Shown here piece after piece: positions 1 to 8,094 of a stretch of DNA of 20,489 bases (position 1 is its first letter; each line of letters begins with the position of its first letter). The position numbers were made by a program, and so were the translations under genes. The DNA is taken from NCBI GenBank assembly GCA_015680685.1, contig MNCI01004997.1, positions 292,993 through 313,481 of the forward strand. Reading direction: 5' to 3'. This stretch comes from Gnetum montanum (taxonomy: Eukaryota > Streptophyta > Gnetopsida > Gnetales > Gnetaceae). A model generated the notes under the pieces. It had not been told where the DNA came from and ran no database searches. It saw only the letters and a program-made list of their open reading frames with translations.

Positions 1-837
1 CTAATGCTCTTAAAAACATGAGGGAAGCATAAGCTAAAGACACTTGAAACAAGCACATGCAAAGCGAGATATGTTCCTTTACATTAGATTTATATAAAAG
101 GACTGAAACCCATAAATAGTAACATGAAAATTAACTTGAATTTAAAAGTGGAAAGTAAATCGCTAAAATCAAAACATTAAAAAATTTCTAAATTCTTTCA
201 AACTTCACTAGAAATACGAAAAAATATACATTTAACTTTAGAAAGTTTAGAGAACTTGAAATTGAAACCTGCATGTAAGAAACATATGAGAATACATGAA
301 TTTATAAAAAAAACTATGAAAGAAAATATTAAGAGAACTTGCAAAAAGAATTAATGAGAGGGGATTCACTCCTCAAATTGAGATGGCTATGCTACAAGAA
401 TGTAAGAAAGATGAAAAGGGAAAAGCTAGGAAAACTTCCCCAAGAACACACAAGACTTGCAGAAGGACACTTAAGAATTGAATAAAGGGATAGCTTCTAT
501 TCACTTTAACTCAAAATGCAAAATCAAGGCAAGATACAATGGTAGGGGTTCACCCCTATTTATAGTTTTTTGATGAGAATTTTTTCTCTTGGAGCATGGA
601 CCACACATGAAAGCTCTTGACACCTTTTTGCTCTTTTTAGAAATTTTTTAAATCCTTAACCTTATAAGATTCTTTTTTATTCTTACAAACACACTTATAA
701 CATTTATTATATCAAAAGTAAACATCACAACATCAAAGGAAATACTACCACTACATTTTACTCTACTCAACGTCAAAACAAACATGGATGGAGGATTTAG
801 GAGGCACACATTCCTGCTATTTCTAACATTTATACAA
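1..837. other. AT-rich unassigned DNA left of the copia relic
   Basis: I recognise no coding region, RNA gene or retroelement domain here on either strand. The sequence is very AT-rich with many short A and T runs. The minus strand from about 640 down to 300 has the look of an LTR promoter and leader (TATA-like box, then mixed sequence without stops of interest). I could not find matching terminal repeats, so this is only a suspicion. The copia RNase H relic at 841-1107 should have been preceded by reverse transcriptase, but nothing like RT is visible, so a deletion or insertion junction probably lies just left of 841. Confidence 0.5.
557..564 (-). promoter_or_regulatory. TATA-box-like site, minus strand
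   Basis: The minus strand reads TATAAATA followed by a G-rich stretch, a good match to plant TATA boxes and similar to the one in the LTR at 1422-1429. No gene is visible downstream on the minus strand. If it is real, it most likely belongs to a decayed LTR. It rests on the motif alone. Confidence 0.25.
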
Positions 838-840
838 TGA

Positions 841-1107
841 GGTTTTAAAATCAATTTGCCTATCAAAATGATGGTTGACAACACAAGTCCTATTTAATTA
901 TCCAAGGAGCATGTAATTCATAAGAAGTTCAAGCACATTGAGATAAAACTTTATTTCATTAAGAATAAATTCAAAGAGGCCATTAGGGAGCTCACATTTG
1001 TTCAAAGAACAAATCAACTTGCAAACATGCTTATTAGCCTAGTGCAAGCCTACAAATATGATTATCTTATAAGGATTATTGGTTACTCAAAGGTGAAAGA
1101 AGAATAA
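841..1107 (+). pseudogene. Ty1/copia RNase H, C-terminal relic
   Basis: Frame 1 reads through 841-1107 with one internal TAA (895-897) and a final TAA (1105-1107). The order of motifs fits the end of copia RNase H: VDNTSPI (normally CDNTSAI, holding the last catalytic Asp), then LSKEHVIH, KHIEIKLYFIK (family form KHIEIRxHFIR), and RTNQLANMLI (family form TxxQLADIFTK). RNase H is the last domain of the copia polyprotein and cuts the RNA of the RNA/DNA hybrid during reverse transcription. The C of CDN is V here, and the usual QLAD is QLAN. Nothing upstream looks like copia RT. What follows (a purine-rich tract, then TGTT) is what comes after RNase H in copia elements. Confidence 0.75.
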
Positions 1108-1160
1108 AAAGCTAATTCCCAAATTTTCAATGTTGCAATTTTGAATCAAATTTCCAACCT

Positions 1161-1310
1161 AAAGAAAGGCGTGTTAAGTATAGTATGGAAATTGCATGGA
1201 TCCCTCATAGGCACTTGTCATGATGATTAGTCTTTATTTGTTGAAGTCGTATGTTAGTCATTACTCAAGTTTCTTATGTTATGAAGTTAGAATTTGGAAG
1301 TTTTTATTAT
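1161..1310 (+). repeat. Probable copia polypurine tract and start of copia 3' LTR
   Basis: About 55 bases after the copia RNase H stop lies the purine-rich tract AAAGAAAGGCG (1161-1171). It is followed at once by TGTTAAGTATAG, a typical copia LTR opening (TGTT). This is the position where plus-strand priming and the 3' LTR begin in Ty1/copia elements. The LTR runs only to 1310, where the TGATGA start of the gypsy LTR interrupts it, so gypsy copy A appears to be inserted in it. The rest of this LTR is not in the window. The call rests on position and two short motifs. Confidence 0.4.
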
Positions 1311-1421
1311 TGATGAAGTGTCTTCAGTTGGTTATATCGACGAGATGTCGTTGACATGACCCCATCAACGTAGGGTTTTCCAAGTTGACGTGTATCTATT
1401 AACATGGCTCACTAGTAGATC

Positions 1422-1429
1422 TATAAATA
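1422..1429 (+). promoter_or_regulatory. LTR TATA box (copy A)
   Basis: TATAAATA lies 112 bases into the LTR. The same offset and nearly the same motif occur in the LTR of copy C, so it is the likely core promoter of the element. The transcript would start a few tens of bases downstream. Confidence 0.65.
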
Positions 1430-1600
1430 TGACACCCTAGCTATGTTAATGAGGAGTTAGAATTTCAATTGCTAGCAGAACTCTCGTATTTTGTCTCCAT
1501 GAGAGATAGAATAATTTCTAAAGTGCTCACAGTAGGAGTGAAGGAGTGTACGGATCTTTATTTGAGCACTGTTGTACTTGAGCACTGTAATGTGTGTGAC

Positions 1601-1606
1601 AATAAA
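1601..1606 (+). terminator. LTR polyadenylation signal AATAAA (copy A)
   Basis: AATAAA lies about 180 bases after the TATA box and is followed by a T-rich stretch. An AATAAA is at the equivalent place in the LTR of copy C (17152-17147, minus strand). This conservation suggests it marks the end of the R region. Confidence 0.5.
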
Positions 1607-2189
1607 GATGAGCTTTTTCGATAAACCTTGTAGCACTTATACTAGCTTAATGATTTATTTATGCATTTATTGTTTTCATTAATTAAAGTATTAATTAAGC
1701 TAAGATTATTAAGACTTTAAGTAATTAATTAATTAAGCCAAATAGACTAGCATACATAAGTAGGACCACTTCAAGCATACATATAATACTTGGTAATCCT
1801 AGTAGTGCTTAACACTTGGTCACCTAGCAATGTTTTACATGTTCAAGATGTGTACAGAAAGCGAGATTGGATGGTTATGTTAGGATAGCTAGTTATTAAT
1901 TAGCAATTAAATTAGTTGAATTAGTTAATCAATTTATTCTCAATCTATTACCAACTTTAGGTGAATAAAATATAAAATAATAAAAATCATGTGCCTCAGT
2001 TACACTTAACCATACAATTGAGCCTTACAAGTGTAGTTGGGAAAACAACAATTGTTCCATGATTAGATTTACCTTTTGAGTTGAATCCTATGTATGAGAA
2101 CACTAGGAATCTACAAAATTTGATTGGATTGGTGTGAACACCTTGGTGATTTGTATGGTTGGGCATAAGGATACCTTGCCACTCATCAT

Positions 2190-2207
2190 TGGTGTTGTTG
2201 CTAGGGA
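2190..2207 (+). other. Primer binding site for tRNA-Asp (decayed)
   Basis: One base after the LTR end the sequence reads TGGTGTTGTTGCTAGGGA. The complement of the 3' end of plant tRNA-Asp is TGGCGCCGTTGCCGGGGA, so 13 of 18 bases match. All five differences are transitions, four C-to-T and one G-to-A. The primer tRNA anneals here to start minus-strand synthesis. tRNA-Asp priming is common in Athila-type plant elements. Confidence 0.8.
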
Positions 2208-2700
2208 TTCTTTGCAAGCATCATGTGCTATCAATCTAGGATTAGTGAAAATTACTCAACATCGTTGAAACAAACTCGACAAAGTTAAATCATAACAATT
2301 AATCAAAACTATACTACAAGCACACCAAGAAACTATGTCTAACAAAAATGTCTTCTTCTTCTCATAGGTGAGACAATTCTAAGTTAATAGTACCACAAGA
2401 ATGCAGAGTGGTGTACACTCATCCTAACGAGTTTGTACCCAATTTCACTTACATCCTTCATTAGGATGAACAAATGCAGTGGTGAGACATGGAGGGGAAC
2501 ATTGTATTGGCACTTGAACAATTTGTTTCCAAGCTATTGCTCCAAACTCTTACAAGGTTGGGCATCAAGGAGCTTCATGGAAAATATCTTGTGGAAGATC
2601 ATGACTTTTGAAACTATCATCCCACTGAGACACAACGCAAATGAGATTGATAATAGGAAAAGCACCATGAAGCCATGAAGGAGAAATGATTTACTAACCC
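2208..2700 (+). other. Leader between PBS and gag, copy A
   Basis: No domain is recognised. Small open frames on both strands (for example 2433-2678 plus and 2534-2803 minus) overlap each other and show no family resemblance, so I treat them as chance. The position corresponds to the 5' untranslated leader, which would carry packaging signals, and perhaps the first codons of gag. Confidence 0.5.
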
Positions 2701-4560
2701 TTATTCCTGCTAAATCAAAAGGATGATTAGGAACCTCTTTTTGAGGATTCTCAACATGTAGACTCTTCACCTCTTGATTTTGGTGAAGGGAAGCTAAATC
2801 CAAATCCTAAATTAGTGATCAACAATATTGGTTTTGGTAATAGTGAATCCCATGATTATGGGTGCTCTAAGAAAGGGAGTCGAAGTGAGAACTTGAATAA
2901 GCATAATGACGATCACTCCAAGGATTATGGTCGTGAAAAGTGGAGAGGAAGTGGTAGACACCACGGTGGTGGTAGTCCTCCTCCCTCTTTGCCCTCTTCA
3001 TTTGGATTAGCTTCCTTCTCTGAATTTGAAAAGAATTGTAGGCAGCGGGACATCAATGATAATCACAGAGATCACAATGAACAAAGGGATGGCAGAAGAC
3101 ATCACATGCATCATCAAGATCATGAAAATGAACCTTTTCTAGCCACTTGAAATATGCTCAAAATTGCAGAGGTTGTTAGAATTCCTACTAGGCATGTGAA
3201 AGATAGCCGAATCAAGTAGCTAGACATGAACAATATTCCTAGATTTGAGAGGGGATATAATTCAGATCCTCAAACACATTTGCAAGCCTTTCATGATGCT
3301 TGTGCCTTACAAAATATTGAAAATAATTGGCAAAAGCTCAAGCTATTCCCTAGAACACTCATCAAGGAAGTAGAAAGCTAGTACTAGTCTTTGGAACTAG
3401 AATCAATCCATCGATGGAGTACAATGCTATAATTGTTTAATGACAAGTATTAGACCTACTCTAGAGTGTCAAACCTGCAAAACTAAATCCAAGGATGGAA
3501 ATGGGAAACACATGAACCCTTGGATATCACCATGGGTAGATATTATTCATTATTACATCGATACCCTAGCCATGGTTACTCTCAGAGGGAATAGCTTCGC
3601 CGCATCATAGATGGGCTTTGCTTATAAACATGGAGGATCCTTGGGGTCTATGCCCAAGGAAGATTGTCAGAATTAAAAGCCCATTAGATACAAAGGTTGA
3701 TTAAGTAGGTAGCAAAAGAAAAAGAAGAGTTAAGGAAATGCAAAGGTGTAGAAGAATATAATAGGATTCCTTCCATTAGAAAGAAGGAGGTTTGCCTTTG
3801 TAATGGTGTGGAGGAGTCACCTCTTGATGAGGTGGTGCAATGAAAGTCCTTGCTAATATGTTTAAAATTTTGGCCAAGGTAGATAAAATGTGGGGTTTTT
3901 TGGAATAAAAATTCCAAACTACTCTAAAATTGTAGAAGAATTAAGAGAGCAGAGTAGTGATCGTGGCTGCAAGAGGTGGAAAGAAGTTGAACTTGCCTAG
4001 CAAAGGGGCAAGGGCAAAGCTACTATAGTAGAAGAAGTTGTGGAGACTGAATTAGATGATGATGGTGGATGTGACATCTGCCACTATGAACATCCTAAAG
4101 GATGTTTCCCTATTATGTCACACTTATAGGAAGCTAGGGTGTATGCTTTAAATCCATGAATATCAAAAAGGAAAACACCTAAAAGATTACCCTATCCTCA
4201 ATGCAATCCCAAGTAGTTCCACTATCAACAACCTTATTATCCAAGTGGAACTCCACCACAACCATATGAGCAATATTAGCAATGGCAGTAGCCATAGTCA
4301 CAGGGGATGCTACCACCACGGTAGTAGTACCCTTACAGGTAGCTAGATCCATATGGGTACTATGTTCATTGATCCTTGTTTCCATGTGACTCTTCCAATC
4401 ATGTTTCTCCTTTCCAGCATCACTACCATCCTCTTGAATTTCATTGAACTCATTCTCCAACTCCTAGGGTGGATCCCATATCCTTCTCATGTCCTTTGCA
4501 CCTCTTACTCCATCCTCAACATAGCTATTGCCTGCTCCATCAATGTTGGATGAGCTTCCA
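2701..4560 (+). pseudogene. gag: gag polyprotein relic, copy A
   Basis: Gag forms the virus-like particle and binds the element RNA. Frame 1 is readable from about 2701 to 3480 with stops at 2728, 3148 and several after 3370. The N-terminal part (2815-3147) is rich in Asp, His, Arg and Gly and looks disordered. Around 3271-3480 the pattern HLQAFHDAC, then LKLFPRTL, a WY-like position now TAG, SIHRW and LFNDKY fits the Retrotrans_gag core of Ty3 elements. Later, in frame 2, CDICHYEHPKGC (4070-4105) is the zinc knuckle; homologs have CX2CX3HX4C, but here the last Cys sits one residue early. A Gln/Pro/Tyr-rich tail follows (4190-4345). At least one frameshift lies between the core and the knuckle. 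Several stops sit at CAA or CAG positions changed to TAA or TAG. Confidence 0.75.
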
Positions 4561-4892
4561 GCTTAGCCCCAATAGCGTAATGTTACAAGGGTCGTTAATC
4601 CATAATCAGTTAATTGAGTGGTTCAGAACCTAGATCTCATAAATGATCATTATTTTGACCCAGTAGTCCTCTTAAGCCCTCATAAACTCATGTAGCTGGT
4701 CGCCCTGCTCCTTCCTCATCCTTTGCAAATCATCAAATTGAGAGCCCTTCAAACCAAATGCCTAGCAATATCCACACTGTTATGTTAACTCATGCCATAT
4801 CTAATTAGATCTAGATTGGCAACATTACCAGGAAATTAAGCAATGATAGAAGTCCCCTTATCTATTTGTAGATTGTTGGGAATGAATGATGC
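4561..4892 (+). other. gag-protease spacer, copy A
   Basis: This stretch matches 11960-12250 of copy B base for base over long runs, so it is element sequence. No domain is recognised and every frame has stops. It lies where the C-terminal part of Gag and the start of protease would be joined. Confidence 0.5.
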
Positions 4893-5213
4893 AAAGCTCT
4901 TCTAAATTCAGGGTCTAGTGTTAATATGATTTTCCATGAGATGTATACTACTTGGAACCTGTTGCCTCTTAAGAAGAGTAATATCAGATTAGAATTAGTA
5001 GACCAATCCATCACTATTCCATTGGGACTAGTAGAAGATATTGTGATCATTATCTGTGGGTGGTCTTATCTTGGTAATTTCCTAGTGATAAAAGTTGAGA
5101 ACTGCAAGGGAGATTTTCCAATCATTATGGGAAGGATGTGGGTAAGTGCTGTTGATGCAAAAATGGGTATTAGAGATATTTCCTTACAAAATTTCAAGGA
5201 AAAGGAGTTCTAA
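4893..5213 (+). pseudogene. pro: Retropepsin-like aspartic protease relic, copy A
   Basis: The protease cuts the Gag-Pol polyprotein. Frame 0 is open from 4893 to the TAA just after 5210 (about 107 codons), which covers the usual retropepsin core of about 100 residues. It reads LLNSGSSVNMIF, where the family has LDxGAS/LDSGSS. The catalytic Asp codon GAT is AAT here (4905-4907), giving Asn. Downstream landmarks are IRLELVDQSITIP (family LQLADRSIxxP), LGLVEDIVI, and DFPIIMGRMWVSA (family VPIILGRPFLAT), which includes the second psi-loop ILGR. It is the least interrupted domain of copy A, although the active site is lost. A stopped linker of about 300 bases (5214-5519) separates it from RT and holds nothing I recognise. 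Confidence 0.75.
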
Positions 5214-5519
5214 AAGATTAAGAAGAAATGAGTTCCATGCATTGCATACAACGATATAGGGTGCAACTATGTGCAGAAACTCTGGTCCATGGAAAAAGTA
5301 TCCATTTCTGCATGCAGGAATTGTGCAAATGATGTAGATATTCAAAGGTGCCTATACGTAGTAGTCACAAAACAAGAGGGCACTTAGTGGTTGATAGCTG
5401 ATTCTAAGAGTAGCATAATTTGCATGAAATTGACTAAGAGCTTGACATGCACCTATGTTGCAAGCATGGATGAACTAGAGCAAGTTCATCGCCAACTCTC
5501 TAATGATGAAAATGATTAT

Positions 5520-6510
5520 ACTTATTGGGGAGAGTTGGAAATTCCTAAAAATTTTAAATAAGAGCCTCTAGAGTTAAAAACTCTAATTGTTGACCTGGAA
5601 TATGAATTTTTGAAAAATGGAAAGTTGGTTATAATTAATGCTAAACTTGCTCTTGAACAAAAAAAGAAACTATTAGAAGTTGTTAATAGATGGCCAACAA
5701 CTTTTGCTTGGTCATATCCTGAACTCACTAGGATTGATCCACAAATATGCCAGCACCGTATCTATACTGATTAGGCCATGAAGCTAAGGAAGATGCCACA
5801 ATGATGGTTGAATCCCAAATTAAAGCAAATCGTCAAGGAGGAAATAGAACAACTCCTCAAGGTGGGGTTGATCTATCCTATTGCAGATAGTAAGTGGACC
5901 AGACCACTCATGATTGTGCTAAAGAAAGATGGTAAGTGGTGGATTTGTGTTGATTTCAGGTTGTTGAACATGGCAACATTCAAAGATCATTTTTCATTAC
6001 CATTTGTTGATCAAGTGTTGGACACCATTTTGGACATTGCTATTATGGATTTTTGGATGGTTATAGTGGCTATAATCAGATTCAAATTTTACTAGAGGAT
6101 CAGGCCAAAACTACATTCACGAGTCCCTGAGAACTTTTGCTCATCAAAAGATGCCTTTTGTTCTTTGCAATGCTCCTACGACATTCCAATGCTTGGTCTT
6201 GAGCATCGTTTGGCAGCGAATTGGTAGTGGAGTGGAAGTATTCATGGATGACTTTTCCACTTATGACACTACATTCAAGTAAGACTTGGACTACCTTGAG
6301 AAAGTATTAAAAATATGTGTGGAGACAAACTTGCAGCTCAATTACGAAAAGAACCATCTAATGATCTAAGAGGGCATAGTCTTGGGGCATAGAATCTCAC
6401 AAGTAGGAATCGAGGTAGACCCTTAAAAGATAAGGGTCATCTAAGGAATAACCCACCAACTAGAAATAGTTAAAGATGTTTGGTCATTCCTTTGACACAC
6501 TGGTTACTAA
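5520..6510 (+). pseudogene. pol: Reverse transcriptase relic, copy A
   Basis: The region before RT (5544-5800, frame 0) carries PKNF, ALEQKKKLLEVV and WPTTFAWSYPEL, the usual lead-in of Athila-like pol, with stops at 5559, 5772 and 5802. RT proper begins about 5808: LKQIVKEEIEQLLKVGLIYP, then IVLKKDGKWWICVDFRLLN (motif with catalytic Asp) and DHFSLPFVDQVLD. The frame shifts near 6030-6050 (to FLDGYSGYNQIQI, frame 2) and again near 6130 (to frame 1). The active-site motif FMDDFS is intact at 6241-6258. Then come YLEKVLKICVETNLQLN and EGIVLGHRISQVGIEVDP. Several in-frame stops remain. RT copies the element RNA into DNA. Confidence 0.85.
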
Positions 6511-6534
6511 TGGTGATTCATAGAGAATTTCTCT

Positions 6535-6949
6535 AAGATCGCAAAACCATTTGTCAAGCTAACAAAGAAAGATGCTCCATTTGTTTTGACCAAGGAATGT
6601 GAAAGTGCATTCTAAAAAATTAAGGAGAGACTTATAGAAACTCCAATTCTATGAGCCCTAGACTAGTATAGACCATTTCATATCATGAAGAATGCATCAA
6701 ATTATGCCTTGGGAGTTGTGCTAACATAGTTGGACAATCAAAAACATCCATATTATACTCACTACGCAAGTCAAAGCATTGTGGGTGCATAGCTCAATTA
6801 CACCATAATAGAGAAAGAATTGAGGATAGTGGTGTATGCCTTGGAAAAGTTTAGGCACTATGTGCTTGGGTACAAAGTGTTTGTAAACATTAATCATAGT
6901 GCTATTTGCTTCTTGATGAAAAAGCCAACGGTGAGCCTCTGTGTTATAC
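6535..6949 (+). pseudogene. pol: Ty3-type RNase H relic, copy A
   Basis: Frame 1 continues from RT: LTKKDAPFVLTKECESAF, then MKNASNYALG, IEKELRIVVYALEKFRHYVLG and [11 protein letters not shown]. These are the three acidic blocks of Ty3 RNase H (TDAS, EKE, TDH). The first Asp (TDAS) is Asn here (AAT, 6691-6693), and the third block reads NHS, again Asn for Asp. Only the Glu block survives. Stops include a TAG at 6727-6729 shared with copy B. The domain ends abruptly near 6949, where about 355 bases present in copy B (14301-14655) are missing. Confidence 0.8.
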
Positions 6950-8094
6950 TAATCAATTGCATGTTCTCAAAGATGCTCACAAGGGCCCTTGCAGAGGTTA
7001 CTATGTAGGGAGGCACACAACCATTAAAATCATGATGAAAAGGTACTATTGATCAACGATTTTCAGGGATTCCTACTAGTTTATCTAGTTTTGTGAACAT
7101 TGTTAATGAGATGGTGGGATGACTGTGCAAATGGAGGAACCTCAATAGTGGATTTAACCACTGGAATCCTTTGACATATGGGGCATAGACTTCATGGGTT
7201 CCATCACATCCATGTCTAATAGAAAGGCGTACATTATTGTCACCATCGTTGACAGTACATCATCCACTGCTTCTCGATTTTTCAACAACAAATTGTAAAT
7301 AGGTTTTGTATTCCACATGCACTAATTTTTGATAATGGAATCCATTTCACAAGCACCACTTTTCACAAGCTCATGTAATGCTTTGGGGTTGAACATAAAT
7401 TAATAACACCTTACCACCCCCAAGCGAATTGTCAAGTAGAGGTTACTAATAGGGAGATTACAAAGATCTTAGGGAGAACTTTTAGCAAATATAGGAGAGA
7501 CTTGAGCACAAAACTCAATGATGCCCTCTAGGCCTACTACTCAACATGGAAATCCCTATAGGCTACTCTCCCTATGAGCTAGTGTATGGGAAGCTACTAA
7601 CACTTCCTATTTAATCTAAGCTTTGTACACTTTTAACAACCTGTAACCTAGATCTTGACCTAAGTCTAGCGTAAAGAGTACAATTGATCAGCCTTAATGG
7701 GCTAGATGAAAATTGATTAGTGGCCCTATCTTTGAATGAAGTGCACAAGGCATTTGACAAGTAATGACATAACCTAAGAATAAGAAAAGTCAAATTTCAA
7801 CCTGGAGATAAGGTCCTCTACTGAAACCCCACACATGTTCCACAATGAACAAAATTTCAAACATTGTGGGAAGGGCTTTATATAATTGATGAAGCTTTTT
7901 ATTTTGGGGTCATGTTAATTGACAAATCTGAGAGCTTAAACAAAAAATAGTTGGTTAACATTCAACAAATAAAACCTTTCAATGAGCCTAAGCAAACTAG
8001 TGCAATGAATACCTCATCGGATGGACAACCTCACCTAATCTTTCAGATCTCCTCCTTCCAACTTAGTCATGGGGGAGATGGCTATATGTGCTAA
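6950..8094 (+). pseudogene. pol: Integrase relic, copy A
   Basis: Integrase inserts the element cDNA into the genome. The N-terminal zinc-binding HHCC domain starts at 6972 (DAHKGPCRGYY, frame 0); its second His is now Tyr. The Cys pair is CEHC at 7092. The catalytic core begins FDIWGIDFMGS (first Asp 7188-7190). A 36-base deletion removes the segment that reads YCTKWIEAEV in copy B, and a further one-base loss shifts the frame. The second Asp (DNG, 7331-7333) and the Glu (VEVTN, 7439-7441) are both present and 36 codons apart (DD35E). The C-terminal GPY-type module is at about 7780-8000 (FQPGDKVLY, then W, IQQIKPF), frame 1, ending at TAA 8092-8094. The same TGC TAA is found in copies B and C. 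Stops are numerous. Confidence 0.8.

Larger units (their letters stand above)
1311..2188 (+). repeat. 5' LTR of gypsy copy A
   Basis: Borders come from comparison with the reverse complement of 16602-17437. Both begin TGATGA and end CACTCATCA. Both have TATAAAT starting at base 112 of the LTR, a shared block around TAGAATNATTTCT, a GTAGTAGGAGT/AGTAGGAGT motif, a shared GGATCTTTATT, an AATAAA, and a long shared tail (AAAAATCATGT, TTAACCATACAATTG, GATACCTTG). Length is 878 bases against 836 for the other copy. U3 is unrelated or strongly diverged between the two over the first 100 bases. A 9-base direct repeat, TGAGCACTG, occurs at about 1562 and 1579. The LTR ends two bases before a tRNA-Asp PBS, which confirms orientation. 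Confidence 0.85.

Noticed and set aside
1-640. Minus-strand LTR of another element
   Set aside because: Only a TATA-like box supports it; no terminal repeats, PBS or partner copy were found.
2815-3147. Free-standing His/Asp-rich small protein
   Set aside because: It is in frame with the gag core that follows at 3271 and with sequence upstream; the TGA at 3148 is a nonsense change, so it is the gag N-terminal part.
4353-4553. Plus-strand hydrophobic open frame, with a matching one at 11592-11795
   Set aside because: They overlap the gag tail in another frame and resemble each other only because the two gag copies are homologous.
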